Translations under genes and position numbers: made by a program
The notes under the pieces: generated by a model
What the model saw: only the letters and a program-made list of their open reading frames with translations
What the model was told of the DNA's origin: nothing
Databases searched by the model: none
Part shown: positions 1 to 11,059 of the stretch, piece after piece
Position numbering within the stretch: position 1 is the first letter of the stretch
Layout: each line of letters opens with the position of its first letter
From: Streptomyces sp. NRRL B-1347
Lineage (GTDB): Bacteria; Actinomycetota; Actinomycetes; Streptomycetales; Streptomycetaceae
Assembly: GCF_000720325.1 (NCBI RefSeq)
Contig: NZ_JOJM01000026.1
Coordinates: 1-64,000 of the forward strand
Direction of reading: 5' to 3'
Length of the DNA stretch: 64,000 nucleotides

Positions 1-1505
1 GACACCAACCGCTCCGCCTGCGCCCGCAACGCCTCCGACGAACGCGCCGACACCACCACCGGCACCACCGGCAACGAACCCGACCGCTCCTCCACCACGA
101 CCGGCTCCTCCACCGGAGCCTGCTCAAGGATCACGTGGGCGTTCGTGCCGCTGATCCCGAACGAGGAGACGGCGGCGCGGCGCGGCCGTCCCGTCTCCGG
201 CCAGGGGCGCTCCTCGGTGACCAGCTCGACCGCGCCCGAGGACCAGTCCACCGCCGAGGTCGGCTCGTCGACGTGGAGGGTCCTGGGCACGACGCCGTGG
301 CGCATCGCCATGACCATCTTGATGACGCCCGCGACACCCGCGGCGGCCTGCGTGTGACCGATGTTCGACTTCAACGAGCCAAGCAGCAGCGGCTGGTCAT
401 CGGAGTCGGCCGTACGCGCCTGCCCGTACGTGGCGAGCAGGGCCTGGGCCTCGATCGGGTCGCCCAGCTTCGTGCCGGTGCCGTGCGCCTCCACCACGTC
501 GACCTCGGCGGGCGACAGGTCGGCGTCGGCGAGGGCCTGGCGGATGACGCGCTGCTGGGAGGGGCCGTTGGGCGCGGTCAGGCCGTTGGAGGCGCCGTCG
601 GAGTTCACCGCGCTGCCCCGGACCAGGGCGAGCACGGGCAGACCGCGCTCCCGCGCCACCGAAAGGCGCGCGAGCACGAGCACGCCGACGCCCTCGGAGA
701 AGCCGGTGCCGTCCGCCGCGGCCGCGAACGCCTTGCAGCGGCCGTCGGGGGCGAGGCCGCGCTGCCGCGAGAACTCCACGAACACGCTGGGGCCCGACAT
801 CACGGTGGCGCCGCCCGCGAGGGCGATGTCGCACTCCCCGCTCCGCAGTGCCTGCTCCGCCAGGTGCATCGACACCAGCGACGACGAGCAGGCCGTGTCC
901 AGGGTCACCGTCGGGCCCAGCATGCCGAGGACGTAGGAGATCCGGCCCGATGCGACGCTCGTGGTGCCGCCGGTGAGCACGAAGCCCTCCAGCTCCTCGG
1001 GCGTCTCCCCCGCGCGCGGCATGTACTCCTGCGGGATCACGCCGACGAACACGCCGCCCGAGCTGCCGCGCAGCGACGCCGGGTCGATGCGGGCGCTCTC
1101 CAGCGCCTCCCACGACGCTTCGAGCAGGACGCGCTGCTGCGGGTCCATCGCCTGCGCCTCGCGCGGCGAGATCCCGAAGAACTCGGCGTCGAACCCGGCC
1201 GCGTCGGCCAGGAAGCCGCCCTTGGTGAGGTACGTGGTGCCCGGCGTCTCCGGGTCGGGGTCGGAGAGCCGGTCGAGGTCCCAGCCGCGGTCGGCGGGGA
1301 ACTCCGTGAGCGCGTCGCCGCCGTCGCGGAGCAGCTCCCACAGCTCGTCGGGGGTGCGGGCGCCGCCCGGGAAGCGGCTCGCCATGCCGACGATCGCGAT
1401 GGGCTCGCGGGCGGCGGCCCGGACGTCGTGCAGCTCCCGCCGCGCTCGCTGCAGGTCCGTCGTGACCCGCCGCAGATACTCTCGAAGCTTCTGCTCGGTG
1501 GACAT
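1..1505 (-). CDS. Type I modular PKS, N-terminal part (docking helix + KS), runs off the left edge
   Basis: The protein starts with a coiled-coil docking segment ([14 protein letters not shown], about residues 1-30), followed by a complete ketosynthase domain (about 33-455). The KS has the active-site DTACSSS (Cys206), the VEAHGTGT histidine motif and the [10 protein letters not shown] histidine motif, so it looks catalytically competent. After [14 protein letters not shown] the frame stays open into the KS-AT linker up to base 1. The start is ATG at 1505 with AAAGGGGG upstream. The gene lies 35 bp after the stop of the preceding PKS on the same strand, and its N-terminal docking helix would receive the chain from an upstream subunit. 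By gene order the likeliest donor is the 1541-7846 protein, but docking specificity was not tested. Everything after the KS is outside the window. Confidence 0.95.
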   Translation of the reverse strand, partial: MSTEQKLREYLRRVTTDLQRARRELHDVRAAAREPIAIVGMASRFPGGARTPDELWELLRDGGDALTEFPADRGWDLDRLSDPDPETPGTTYLTKGGFLADAAGFDAEFFGISPREAQAMDPQQRVLLEASWEALESARIDPASLRGSSGGVFVGVIPQEYMPRAGETPEELEGFVLTGGTTSVASGRISYVLGMLGPTVTLDTACSSSLVSMHLAEQALRSGECDIALAGGATVMSGPSVFVEFSRQRGLAPDGRCKAFAAAADGTGFSEGVGVLVLARLSVARERGLPVLALVRGSAVNSDGASNGLTAPNGPSQQRVIRQALADADLSPAEVDVVEAHGTGTKLGDPIEAQALLATYGQARTADSDDQPLLLGSLKSNIGHTQAAAGVAGVIKMVMAMRHGVVPRTLHVDEPTSAVDWSSGAVELVTEERPWPETGRPRRAAVSSFGISGTNAHVILEQAPVEEPVVVEERSGSLPVVPVVVSARSSEALRAQAERLV

Positions 1506-1540
1506 CCCGGGCAGCCCCCTTTCGTTCGGAACAGGCGAGA

Positions 1541-4500
1541 TCACGCGATGTCGAGTTCGCCGTCGATGAAGTCGAAGATTTCGTCGTCGGAGGCCTCGGT
1601 GAAGTCCCGTTCCTCCCCGCCCGCTTCGGCCGGCGCCGCCAGGCGGCGCAGCACCTCCTGCAGCCCCTTGGCGAGCAGGCCGCGCTCGTCCTCGTCGAGG
1701 TCGGCCACGGCGAGCCGGTCGAGTTCGGTCACGAGTGACCCCACGGTCGTCTCCGCCGCGGGCACGAGCAGCCCGTCGAGGAACGCGGCGAGCCCGGCCG
1801 GTGTCGGATGGTCGAACACGACGGTCGGCGGCAGCCGCAGTGCCGTGGCGTTGCCGAGGCGGTTGCGCAGCTCCACCGCCGTGAGGGAGTCGAAGCCGAG
1901 CTCCTTGAACGCGCTGTCCTCGTCGACCGCGTCGGCCGTGCTGTGGCCGAGGACGACCGCCGCGGACTCCCGTACGAGTTCCAGGAGTTCCTTGCGCCGC
2001 TGCCGCTCGGGCAGCTCGACGAGCCGGTCCGCCCGGGTGGCGGCCGCGGCCGACGACGCCACGACGCGCCGCCGGACCTGCCCGGCCGGGTCCAGGCCCG
2101 TCAGGAGCTCCGGCACCGGCTGCCCGCTCTCGCGCAGCCGGGCCACGTCGACGGGGACCGCGACCGCCAGCGGACGGTGCAGCCGGAGCGCCGCGTCGAA
2201 CAGGGCGAGGCCCTGCTCGTCGTCGATCGCGCCGAGTCCCATCCGGGCGAGCCGGTCCTTGTCGCCCTCGCTCAGATGGCCTGTCATGGCGCTCTCCCGC
2301 GCCCACAGGCCCCACGCGATGGACGTGCCGGGCAGGCCGAGGCCGCGCCGGTGCGCGACGAGGCCGTCGAGGTAGGCGTTCGCCGCGGCGTAGCCGCCCT
2401 GGCCCGCGCTGCCGAGGACTCCGGCGACCGAGGAGAACAGCACGAACAGGGACAGGTCGTGATCCTGCGTCAGCTCGTGCAGGTACTGGGCCGAGCGCGC
2501 CTTCGTCCGCAGCACGGCGTCGAGGTCGTCCCGCGTCAGGGCCTCCAGGACCCCGTCGGACAGGACGCCCGCCGCGTGCACCACACCGGTGAGCCGGTGC
2601 GCGGAGCGGACGAGCTCCGCGACGGACTCCCGGTCGGAGACGTCGCACGCCACCACGGACACCTCGGCGCCCGCCGCCCGCAACTCCGCGACCAGGGCGT
2701 CCGCGCCGTCGGCCGCCGGACCGCGCCTGCTCGTCAAAAGGAGGCGCCGTACGCCGTGTTCGGCGACGAGGTGCCGGGAGACGAGTCCGCCGAGCACCCC
2801 GGTGCCGCCGGTGACGAGGACCGTGCCGTCGGGGTCGGGCGGCGCGGGCAGGGTGAGGACGATCTTCCCGACGTGCCGTGCCTGGCTGAGGTACCGGAAC
2901 GCCTCCGGCGCGCGGTGCACGGGGTACGTGGTCAGCGGCATCGGCCGCAGCGCGCCCTCGTCGAACAGGACGCGGATCTCTTCGAGCATCTCGGCGATGC
3001 GGTCGAACCCGGCCTCCATCACGTCGAACGCCCGGTACCGCACGCCGGGGTGCGCCGCCGCGATCTCGTCGGCGTCGCGGATGTCGGTCTTGCCCATCTC
3101 CACGAACCGGCCGCCGCGCGGCAGCAGGGCGAGGGACTCCTCGACGTGCTCGTGTGCCAGCGAGTTGAGCACCACGTCCACGCCGCGGCCGCCGGTGGCC
3201 TTCGCGAAGTGGTCGGCGTAGCCGAGGCTGCGGGAGTCGGCGAGGTGGTCGTCGTCGAAGCCCCAGGCGCGCAGCACGTCCCGCTTGGCGGAGCTGGCGG
3301 TGCCGAAGACCTCGGCGCCCCAGTGCCGGGCGAGCTGGAGGGAGGCGAAGCCCATGCCGCCGGTCGCCGCGTGCAGGAGCAGCGACTCGCCCGCCTTGAG
3401 CCCGGCCAGGTCCGCGAGCCCGTAGTACGCCGTCAGGTACACCACCGGCACCCCTGCGGCCTGCGCGAACGTCAGGTGCTTGGGCATCGGGGCGACCAGT
3501 CTGCGGTCGGTGACCGTGACCGTGCCGAGGCCGCCGGTGAACAGGCCCATCACCCGGTCGCCGGGGGTGAGTCCGGTGACGTCGGCGCCGACCTCCAGGA
3601 CGATGCCCGCGCCCTCGCCGAGGGACGACCACTCGTCGCGGGCCACCATGCCGAGTTCGAGGAGCACGGCCTTGAAGTTCAGGCCGCCCGCCCGCACCGC
3701 GACCCGGACCTCGCCGGGCTCCAGCGGGCGCAGCACCTCGGGGCAGGGCGTGAGCGACAGGCTTTCGAGGTCGCCGCCGTAGGTCAGGCCCAGGCGCCAG
3801 GGCCGCTCGCCCGGCTCGGTCAGGGCCGGTGCCGCGGCGGCGCGGCTGAGCCGGGGCACGGCGGCGGACGCGCCGCGCAGGGTCAGCTCCGGGTGTCCGG
3901 CGGCCATCGCCGCGGGCAGCGCGGCCCGCGCCAGCGGGTGGTCGTCGATGTCGATGTGGCGCAGTCGGCCGGGGTGTTCGCTGCGCGCGGTGCGGAGCAG
4001 TCCGGTCACCGCGCGGTGGGTGAGGTCGTCGGCGCGGGTGAGGACCACGAGCGGGACGTCGGTGAGGTGCGGCTCCGCGAGCCACTCCCGTACGACGTGC
4101 AGCGTCCGGTCGACGACGTCCTCCAGGTCGCCTTCGGGGCAGGTCCACAGCGCGGCCGTCGCCGACACCGGCGCGGCCGGGCGGTCCTGTCCGTCGGCGG
4201 CGAGCGTGACCCAGGCCGGCTCGGCGGGCGGCTCCGGCAGTTCGACCGGCACCAGGTCGAGGCCGAACAGGGCCGAGGTGTCCACGCGCCTGTGCCCGAG
4301 GGCGGCCACGTCCACCGGCCGCAGCGCCAGTTCGCCCACGGAGGCCACGGCCTGCCCGGCCTCGTCGGTGACGAGGACGGCGACCGCGTCGGGGCCCACC
4401 GGGGTCAGCCGGACCCGCGCGGTCCGCGCGCCGGTGGCGTGCAGGCGCACGTCGCTCCAACTGAACGGGGCCCGGACGCCGTCGGCCGCGGCGAGGCCCG

Positions 4501-7500
4501 CCACGTGCAGCGAGGCGTCGAGCAGCGCGGGGTGCAGGCCGAAGCCGGTCACGTCCTGCTCGTCGGGCAGCGCGACCGACGCGTAGAGCACGTCGCCGTC
4601 CCGCCAGGCGGCGCGCACGCCCCGGAAGACGGGGCCGTAGGCGTAGCCGCGCTCGGCGAGGGAGTCGTAGAACCCGTCGAGGGGCACGGCGGTCGCGCCC
4701 GGCGGCGGCCAGGCCGTGAGGTCGTCGGGCGCGGCGGGGCTCTCGTCGGTCAGCAGGCCGGTGGCGTGCCGGGTCCAGTCGTCCGTGCCGCCCGGGCTGG
4801 TGTGCAGGCTCACGGGCCGCCCGGCACCGGTGTCCGCGCCGATGAGGACCTGGAGGTCGAGATCGGCGTCGAGGAGGACCGGCGCGTGCAGGGTCAGTTC
4901 GGCGAGGTGCCCGCGGCCGACCTGGTCGCCCGCGTGCAGGGCCAGTTCGACCAGGGCCGTCCCGGGCAGCAGGACGGACGTGCCGAGCCCGTGCTCCGTA
5001 AGCCACGGCTGCGCGCCGCGGGCGAGCCGTCCGGTGAGGACGAGGGTGTCCGCGTCGGCCGTGCGCAGGGCCGCGCCGAGCAGCGGGTGGTCCGCCGCGC
5101 GCAGGCCGAGGGCCGAGGTGTCGCCGACCGCGGTGGGCTCCTCAAGCCAGTAGCGCCTGCGCTGGAAGGGGTGGGTGGGCAGCTCCACGGACGCGCCGGG
5201 CGGGATGCGCCAGTCGACGTCGACGCCGTGCACGTACGCCTTGGCGAGCGCGGTGCGGAAGCGGGCCGTGCCGCCGTCGTCGCGGCGCAGCGACTCCAGG
5301 ACGACCGCGTCGTCGGCCGCCGCCTCCTCGACGGTCTCGCCGATGGCATTGACGAGCACGGGGTGCGCGCTGACCTCGACGAACACTCCGTGGCCCTGGT
5401 CGAGCAGGGCGCGCGTGCCCCGGGCGAAGCCGACGGTCCTGCGCAGATTGCCGTACCAGTACTCGGCGTCGAGCTCGGGTCCGGCGAGGACCTCGTGGGT
5501 GACGGTGGAGTGGAACGGGACCCGGGCGGGCCCGGGGGTGATGTCGGCGAGCGCGGTGAGGATCTCCTCGCGCAGGGCTTCGACGTGGGCCGAGTGCGAG
5601 GCGTAGTCCACCGGGACGAGGCGGGCGCGGACGCCGTCGGCCTCGCAGGAGGCGACGAGGTCGGCGAGGTCGCCGGGGGTGCCCGAGACGACCGTGCTGC
5701 CGGGCCCGTTGACCGCGGCGACCTCCACGGAGCCGCCGTACGCCTCGATCCGCCGCTCCGTCGCGTCCTGCGGGAGCTGGACGGACGCCATGCCGCCGGT
5801 GCCCGCGAGCCGGGTGATGGCCTTGCTGCGCAGGGCGACGACGGCCGCGGAGTCCTCCAGGGTGAGGGCTCCGGCGACGTACGCGGCGGCGATCTCGCCC
5901 TGGGAGTGGCCGATGACCGCGTCGGGGGTCACGCCGTGGTGCCGCCACAGCGCGGTGAGCGAGATCATCACGGCCCACAGGGCGGGCTGGACCACGTCGA
6001 CGCGGTCGAGGGGCCCGGCGAGCGCGTCGCGCAGGTCCCAGTCGACGTGCGGCTTCAACGCGGCGGCACAGGCGTCCAGTTGGGCGCGGAAGACGTCCGA
6101 TTCCCGGTACAGGTCGAGCGCCATGCCGGACCACTGCGAGCCCTGCCCGGGGAAGACGAACACCGTCTTGCCGCGCGGCCGAGCGCTGCCGGTCAGGACG
6201 TCCCTCGACGGCCTGCCGTCGGCCAGGGCCAGCAGGCCCGCCAGCAGGTCGTCGCCGGTCACGGCCGCGCGCTGGGCGAGGCGCGGCGCGCGGGTGGCGA
6301 GCGCGGCGGCCACGGGCGGGACCGGCCCGGCGGTGACGAGGGCGTGCAGTTGCTCCGCCCTGGCCGCGAGCGCGGCCGTGGAGGAGGCGGAGAGGAGCAG
6401 CGGCAGGGCCGCGCCGTCGGGCTGCGGGGCGGGCTCGGGGCCCGCCTCCGGCTCCGGCGCCTGCTCGATGATCAGGTGGGCGTTGGTGCCGCTGATGCCG
6501 AACGCCGACACCGCGGCGCGCCGCGGCCGGTCGCTCGCGGGCCAGTCGCGCGCCTCGGTGAGCAGTTCCACCGCGCCCGCATCCCAGTCCACGGCGGGCG
6601 AGGGCTCATCGGCGTGCAGGGTCCTCGGCAGGAGGCCGTGGCGCAGCGCGAGGGTCATCTTGATCACGCCGCCGACTCCGGCGGCAGCCTGGGTGTGCCC
6701 GATGTTGGACTTCAGGGAGCCCAGCCACAGCGGCTGCCCCTCGGGGCGCTCCTGGCCGTAGGTGGCGAGGAGGGCCTGCGCCTCGATGGGGTCGCCGAGG
6801 CGGGTGCCGGTGCCGTGCGCGTCGACGGCGTCCACGTCGGCCGCGGTGAGGCCCGCGTCGGCGAGGGCCTGGCGGATGACGCGCTGCTGGGAGGGGCCGT
6901 TGGGCGCGGTCAGGCCGTTGGAGGCGCCGTCGGAGTTCACCGCGCTGCCGCGGATCACCGCGAGCACCGGGTGGCCGAGCCGCTGGGCGTCGGAGAGCCG
7001 CTCCAGGACCACCATGCCCGCGCCCTCGGACCAGCCCGTGCCGTCCGCGGCGGCGGAGAACGCCTTGCAGCGGCCGTCCTCGGCGAGGCCGCGCTGCCTG
7101 CTGAACTCGACGAAGGTGTCCAGGGTCGCCATCACCGCGGCCCCGCCCGCCAGGGCGAGCGAGCACTCACCGCCGCGCAGCGCGCGGCTGGCCAGGTGCA
7201 TCGTCACGAGCGACGACGAGCACGCCGTGTCGACGGTGAGCGCGGGCCCTTCCAGGCCGAGCAGGTACGCGATCCGGCCGGAGGCGACGCTGGCCGCGCT
7301 GCCGGTCCCGCCGAACCCGTCGCCGCCCTGCCCGGACTCCTCCGCGCCGAGCCCGTACCGCTGGCCGCCGTGGCCCATGAGGCCCACGAACACGCCGGTG
7401 TCGCTGCCCCGCAGCGTCTGCGGGTCGACGCCGGTCCGCTCCAGGGCCTCCCACGACGTCTCCAGGAGCAGCCGCTGCTGGGGGTCCATCGCGAGGGCTT

Positions 7501-7846
7501 CCCTGGGGGATATCCCGAAGAACTCGGCGTCGAACTCGGCGGCCTCGTAGAGGAATCCGCCGCCGCGGGCGTAGTAGGTGCCCGGCACGCCGGGGTTCGG
7601 GTCGTAGCGTCCTTCGACGTCCCAGCCGCGGTCCGCGGGGAACGCGCCGATGGCGTCCCTGCCCTCGGCCACCAGGTCCCACAGGCCGTCCGGCGAGACG
7701 ACGCCGCCCGGGTAGCGGCAGGCCATGCCGACGATCGCGATCGGCTCGCTGGCCGCCCGCTCCAGGTCCGCCAGGCGCTCACGCGTGTCCTGCAGCTCCC
7801 CTACGGCCTGCTTGAGGTAGTTCCGCAGCCTGCCCTCGTTCTCCAT
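1541..7846 (-). CDS. Type I PKS, single extension module KS-AT-DH-ER-KR-ACP
   Basis: 2101 aa. N-terminal docking helix ([15 protein letters not shown]) and no loading domain. KS about 34-455 with Cys209 (DTACSSS), HGTGT and [12 protein letters not shown] about 559-865 with GHSQGE and YASHS, the signature for methylmalonyl-CoA. DH from about 919: the expected HxxxGxxxxP reads [10 protein letters not shown], so His and Pro are kept but the Gly is displaced; the second catalytic region [10 protein letters not shown] keeps Asp. ER about 1349-1650 with an NADPH loop HAATGGMGF and Val where many ERs carry Tyr ([14 protein letters not shown]). KR about 1672-1850 with GGTGVLG, Ser/Tyr/Asn residues and an LSD version of the B-type LDD motif. 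ACP Ser in LGFDSL near residue 1987, then a C-terminal docking tail ([14 protein letters not shown]). Predicted action: adds one methylmalonyl unit and, if the DH works, reduces it to an alpha-methyl methylene unit. RBS GGAGGAGTGA precedes ATG. Confidence 0.96.
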   Translation of the reverse strand: MENEGRLRNYLKQAVGELQDTRERLADLERAASEPIAIVGMACRYPGGVVSPDGLWDLVAEGRDAIGAFPADRGWDVEGRYDPNPGVPGTYYARGGGFLYEAAEFDAEFFGISPREALAMDPQQRLLLETSWEALERTGVDPQTLRGSDTGVFVGLMGHGGQRYGLGAEESGQGGDGFGGTGSAASVASGRIAYLLGLEGPALTVDTACSSSLVTMHLASRALRGGECSLALAGGAAVMATLDTFVEFSRQRGLAEDGRCKAFSAAADGTGWSEGAGMVVLERLSDAQRLGHPVLAVIRGSAVNSDGASNGLTAPNGPSQQRVIRQALADAGLTAADVDAVDAHGTGTRLGDPIEAQALLATYGQERPEGQPLWLGSLKSNIGHTQAAAGVGGVIKMTLALRHGLLPRTLHADEPSPAVDWDAGAVELLTEARDWPASDRPRRAAVSAFGISGTNAHLIIEQAPEPEAGPEPAPQPDGAALPLLLSASSTAALAARAEQLHALVTAGPVPPVAAALATRAPRLAQRAAVTGDDLLAGLLALADGRPSRDVLTGSARPRGKTVFVFPGQGSQWSGMALDLYRESDVFRAQLDACAAALKPHVDWDLRDALAGPLDRVDVVQPALWAVMISLTALWRHHGVTPDAVIGHSQGEIAAAYVAGALTLEDSAAVVALRSKAITRLAGTGGMASVQLPQDATERRIEAYGGSVEVAAVNGPGSTVVSGTPGDLADLVASCEADGVRARLVPVDYASHSAHVEALREEILTALADITPGPARVPFHSTVTHEVLAGPELDAEYWYGNLRRTVGFARGTRALLDQGHGVFVEVSAHPVLVNAIGETVEEAAADDAVVLESLRRDDGGTARFRTALAKAYVHGVDVDWRIPPGASVELPTHPFQRRRYWLEEPTAVGDTSALGLRAADHPLLGAALRTADADTLVLTGRLARGAQPWLTEHGLGTSVLLPGTALVELALHAGDQVGRGHLAELTLHAPVLLDADLDLQVLIGADTGAGRPVSLHTSPGGTDDWTRHATGLLTDESPAAPDDLTAWPPPGATAVPLDGFYDSLAERGYAYGPVFRGVRAAWRDGDVLYASVALPDEQDVTGFGLHPALLDASLHVAGLAAADGVRAPFSWSDVRLHATGARTARVRLTPVGPDAVAVLVTDEAGQAVASVGELALRPVDVAALGHRRVDTSALFGLDLVPVELPEPPAEPAWVTLAADGQDRPAAPVSATAALWTCPEGDLEDVVDRTLHVVREWLAEPHLTDVPLVVLTRADDLTHRAVTGLLRTARSEHPGRLRHIDIDDHPLARAALPAAMAAGHPELTLRGASAAVPRLSRAAAAPALTEPGERPWRLGLTYGGDLESLSLTPCPEVLRPLEPGEVRVAVRAGGLNFKAVLLELGMVARDEWSSLGEGAGIVLEVGADVTGLTPGDRVMGLFTGGLGTVTVTDRRLVAPMPKHLTFAQAAGVPVVYLTAYYGLADLAGLKAGESLLLHAATGGMGFASLQLARHWGAEVFGTASSAKRDVLRAWGFDDDHLADSRSLGYADHFAKATGGRGVDVVLNSLAHEHVEESLALLPRGGRFVEMGKTDIRDADEIAAAHPGVRYRAFDVMEAGFDRIAEMLEEIRVLFDEGALRPMPLTTYPVHRAPEAFRYLSQARHVGKIVLTLPAPPDPDGTVLVTGGTGVLGGLVSRHLVAEHGVRRLLLTSRRGPAADGADALVAELRAAGAEVSVVACDVSDRESVAELVRSAHRLTGVVHAAGVLSDGVLEALTRDDLDAVLRTKARSAQYLHELTQDHDLSLFVLFSSVAGVLGSAGQGGYAAANAYLDGLVAHRRGLGLPGTSIAWGLWARESAMTGHLSEGDKDRLARMGLGAIDDEQGLALFDAALRLHRPLAVAVPVDVARLRESGQPVPELLTGLDPAGQVRRRVVASSAAAATRADRLVELPERQRRKELLELVRESAAVVLGHSTADAVDEDSAFKELGFDSLTAVELRNRLGNATALRLPPTVVFDHPTPAGLAAFLDGLLVPAAETTVGSLVTELDRLAVADLDEDERGLLAKGLQEVLRRLAAPAEAGGEERDFTEASDDEIFDFIDGELDIA

Positions 7847-7976
7847 CGTCTCGTCACTCCTCCGGCCGGGTACTCAGCTCGGCCAGTCAACATTGCGGGG
7901 GTGGTGGGCAGCCGGGTTCGAGAACACCGGACCGGGCGGCGAATTTGGCCCCCGGGACCAACGGGCGGGCGCGTTC

Positions 7977-9887
7977 TCAACTGGCGACATGGCAGAGCCT
8001 CGCCAGCTGCCCGGCCCGGGGTGCCTCGGCGCGCGGCTCGGCCGCCACCGGTTCGAGGGTCATGCGGCTGGCGTGCCGCTGGCCCGCGCCCCAGTCCGGG
8101 CGCCTGCGGAACAGCTCGGGGCGGGCCGCGGCGACCACGAGCACCGGAAACGGCTGCGGTGCCTCCAGGAGCTCCTCGATGAACTCCAGGACCGCGTGGT
8201 CGGCCCGGTGCAGATCGTCGGCGAACACCACCAGCGGGCCGTGCTCGGCGAGCCGCGCCACCTGCGGCGTGCTCGCGGGGCCCGCGGGCCCCCCGGTGCC
8301 GAGCCGCACGGTCGCCGCGTTCTCCACGCGCCGCTCGAACGCCGCGAGCAGCGGCGACTTCCCGATCCCGGGGGCGCCGACCACCAGCACGAGATGCGGC
8401 CGTGAGCGGCGGCGGACCCGCTCCAGCAGGCTGTTGAGGACGCCGAGTTCGGGCTCGCGGTCGAGGACCTCCGCCCTGCCGTAGGAGTCGCGGTAGCGCC
8501 CCTTGACCGTCCAGCGCGGCCGGTGACCGCCCTCACGGCCGTACGCGATCGCGGTGCCCGTCAGTCTCCGGGTGCGGCCGCACACCACGATCTCCGTGTC
8601 CTCGGCGGCCTGGAGCAGGGACTCGCTGTCGACGAGCAGGGCGCCGTTGACGGGCAGCGGCTCCCGGGCGTCCCCGCCGGGGCGCACCCGCATCTCGCCC
8701 GTCGCCACCGCGACGCGCAGGGCGGGCCGTTCGCCGTCCGGTACGTCGAAGCAGATGCGCTGCCGCAGCGCCATCGCGGCCCGGACCGCGCGCTCGGCGG
8801 CCTGGCCCGAGCCCTCGTCGCGCGGCGACGCGGACCGGAACAGGGCGAGGGTGACGGAGCCCGTCGACCCGGCGACCACGCCGCCGAGCCGCCCCACCTC
8901 CTCCTGCACGATCCGCGCGGTGCGCTCCAGGGCCCGGCCGACGTCCCCGGCCCGTCTACCGGTGGGGTAGTCGGCGCGGATCAGCACGGTGCTGACGCTG
9001 CTCCGGCCGACGGAGCGCTGGGCCGGGATCAGCTGGACCGGCCGGGCGACCGGCCGCTCACGGGGCTCGGTCTCCTGCCCGAGCCCGGTGATCACCACCG
9101 GTCGCGCGGGGCCCGCGGGCGCCGCGATGGACGGGTCGTGCACCAGGATCGCGTGCTGCAACAGGCGCAGTTCGCGGCCGGGTTCGAGGCCGAACTGCTC
9201 GGCGAGCCGCACCCGCACCCGCCGGTAGGCGGCGAGGGCGTCGGCCTGCCGGCCGGCGCGGTACAGGGCCAGCATCAGCTGGTGGCACGCCCGCTCGCGC
9301 AGCGGCTCGGCCTCGACCATGGCCTCCAGGTCGCTGAGGACGGCCTGGTGGCGGCCGCCTGCCAGCTCGGCCTCGTAGTAGTCCTCCATCACGTCGAGCC
9401 GCGCGTTCTCCAGGGCGGTGAGCTCCGGCCAGGAGTGCCCGGACTCGACGAGGTCGGCGAGGGCCCGCCCGCGCCACAGGGCGAGCGCCTCGCGCAGGGT
9501 GGCCGCGGCGGCGCCGGGGCGGGCGGCCGCGAGCTCCGCCCGCCCCGCCCGCGCGAGGCGGTGGAAGCGGAACATGTCGACCTGCTCGGGATCGACTTGC
9601 AGCTGGTAGCCGTGCGCGCACGTCAGCAGGGCAGGCGGGCGGGCGTCGCCGTGCGCGTGCTCGGCGAACGTGACGCGCAGCCCGCGCACGGCGTTCTGCA
9701 GGACCTTCCGCGCCGTCATGGGCGTCTCGTCGGTGCCCCAAAGGCCGTCGAGGAGCTTGCTGGTCGCCACCTCCCGGTCGGCGTTGAGCAGCAGCAGGCC
9801 GAGCGTCGCCCGCCGGCGGTCGCCGCCGAGCGCGATCGGCTTCTCGTTGTCCATCAGTTGCAACGGGCCAAGAACCAAGAACTGCAA
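7977..9887 (-). CDS. SARP-family pathway regulator with cyclase-like and truncated ATPase segments
   Basis: 636 aa, probable activator of the adjacent PKS operon. Residues 1-95 form the OmpR-type winged helix of SARPs (LGPLQL, LLLLNADREVAT). About 100-250 is the bacterial transcriptional activator domain. About 300-450 resembles a degenerate class III nucleotide cyclase domain (AAERAVRAAMALRQRI, LRVAVATGE, PVNGALL) as found in LAL-type regulators. From about 490 comes an AAA/NTPase with Walker A (GAPGIGKS) and Walker B (LVVFADDLH). The ATPase then stops soon after RPELFRRRPDW, without sensor regions, TPRs or LuxR helix. The order SARP-cyclase-like-ATPase matches PimR-type SARP-LAL regulators, which are much longer, so this one looks C-terminally truncated. 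The likely start is TTG at 9887, 7 bases after GGGGG; the gene lies 53 bp after the FkbH gene. No TTA codon noticed. Confidence 0.88.
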   Translation of the reverse strand: MQFLVLGPLQLMDNEKPIALGGDRRRATLGLLLLNADREVATSKLLDGLWGTDETPMTARKVLQNAVRGLRVTFAEHAHGDARPPALLTCAHGYQLQVDPEQVDMFRFHRLARAGRAELAAARPGAAAATLREALALWRGRALADLVESGHSWPELTALENARLDVMEDYYEAELAGGRHQAVLSDLEAMVEAEPLRERACHQLMLALYRAGRQADALAAYRRVRVRLAEQFGLEPGRELRLLQHAILVHDPSIAAPAGPARPVVITGLGQETEPRERPVARPVQLIPAQRSVGRSSVSTVLIRADYPTGRRAGDVGRALERTARIVQEEVGRLGGVVAGSTGSVTLALFRSASPRDEGSGQAAERAVRAAMALRQRICFDVPDGERPALRVAVATGEMRVRPGGDAREPLPVNGALLVDSESLLQAAEDTEIVVCGRTRRLTGTAIAYGREGGHRPRWTVKGRYRDSYGRAEVLDREPELGVLNSLLERVRRRSRPHLVLVVGAPGIGKSPLLAAFERRVENAATVRLGTGGPAGPASTPQVARLAEHGPLVVFADDLHRADHAVLEFIEELLEAPQPFPVLVVAAARPELFRRRPDWGAGQRHASRMTLEPVAAEPRAEAPRAGQLARLCHVAS

Positions 9888-9940
9888 GACATCCCCCGTA
9901 GATCGTGCGTGTTCGCGTCAGCCGTGCGTGCTGTCCCCGC

Positions 9941-11032
9941 CTACCGCCACTCCGCCTCGCGCCCGCCGGCGAGCGGCTCGGGGGCGTGGACGCGCAGGGT
10001 CGTCGGCGGGTCCTGCCGGACCGGCTCCAGATGCAGGCACTCGGTCCCCTCGGGCGGGGAGAACGGCGCGAGGCAGGCGCACTCGGCGGCGGTGAATCCC
10101 GCGAACCGGTAGGCGACCTCCATCATCCGGTTGCGTTCGGTACGCCTGAAGTCGGCGACGAGGTGCACACCGGCGCGGGCCGCGGCGTCGGTGAGCCAGC
10201 GCAGGAGCACCGCGCCCGCGCCGAAGGAGACGACCCGGCACGAGGTGGCGAGCAGCTTGGTGCGCCAGGCGCCCGGGGTCTTCTCGATCAGCATCACGCC
10301 GACCGCGCCGTGCGGCCCGAAGCGATCGGCCATGGAGACCACGAGCACCTCGTGGTCCTCGTCGGTCAGCAGGGAGCGCAGGGCGGCGTCCGAGTAGTGC
10401 ACGCCGGTCGCGTTCATCTGGCTGGTCCGCAGGGTCAGTTCCTCGACCCGGGTGATCTCCTCGTCCCTGGCCTTGCCGATCCGCATCACCAGGTCGAGCG
10501 AGCGCAGGAACTCCTCGTCGGCGCCCTGGTACTCCTCGCGCTGCCGGTCGCGCTGGAACCCGGCCTGGTACATCTCGCGGCGCCTGCGCGCGTCGACGGT
10601 GACCACCGGCGGGCTGAACTCGGGCAGGTCGAGCAGCTGTGCCGCCTGCTCGGCCGGGTAGCACCGCACCTCGGGCAGGTGGTAGGTGACCTCGGCGCGC
10701 TCGGTGGGCAGGTCGTCGATGAACGCGATCGTCTTCAGCGAGAAGTTGAGGCGCTCGGCGATGCTGCGCACGGACTCCGACTTCGGGCCCCAGCCGATGT
10801 GCGGAAGCACGAAGTACTCGGCGAGGCCGAGATCCTCCAGTTTCGCCCACGCCTCGTCGTGGTCGTTGCGGCTCGACACGGCCTGCAGTACGCCGCGGGC
10901 GTCGAGCTCCGTCACGACCTTGCGGAGGGTGTCGTCGACCTCCACGTGGCCGTCCTCGACGAGTGTGCCCTGCCACAGGGTGTTGTCGAGATCCCAGACC
11001 AGGCACTTCACGATCGGTTGTGCTTCGGACAT
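9941..11032 (-). CDS. fkbH: FkbH-like HAD-family glyceryl-ACP synthase (methoxymalonyl-ACP pathway)
   Basis: 363 aa. The N-terminus carries the HAD motif DLDNTLW (residues about 14-20) and FIDDLPTER, typical of FkbH proteins, which in known pathways take the glyceryl group from 1,3-bisphosphoglycerate, dephosphorylate it and load it on a stand-alone carrier protein. The C-terminal half (about 190-330) is the GNAT-like acyl-transfer part with FGPHGAVGV. The start ATG has GGGGGAGCGAAC upstream. It is the last of five consecutive methoxymalonyl-ACP genes, 27 bp after the acyl dehydrogenase. The function call rests on motifs and on the gene neighbours together. Confidence 0.93.
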   Translation of the reverse strand: MSEAQPIVKCLVWDLDNTLWQGTLVEDGHVEVDDTLRKVVTELDARGVLQAVSSRNDHDEAWAKLEDLGLAEYFVLPHIGWGPKSESVRSIAERLNFSLKTIAFIDDLPTERAEVTYHLPEVRCYPAEQAAQLLDLPEFSPPVVTVDARRRREMYQAGFQRDRQREEYQGADEEFLRSLDLVMRIGKARDEEITRVEELTLRTSQMNATGVHYSDAALRSLLTDEDHEVLVVSMADRFGPHGAVGVMLIEKTPGAWRTKLLATSCRVVSFGAGAVLLRWLTDAAARAGVHLVADFRRTERNRMMEVAYRFAGFTAAECACLAPFSPPEGTECLHLEPVRQDPPTTLRVHAPEPLAGGREAEWR

Positions 11033-11059
11033 GTTCGCTCCCCCGTTCCGTGGGACCGC

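Noticed and set aside
1808..8182. A very long open frame on the plus strand opposite the PKS
   Set aside because: It is the antisense of a GC-rich gene; the minus strand carries full PKS domains, and the plus translation shows no domain and an Arg/Gly/Val bias typical of antisense frames.
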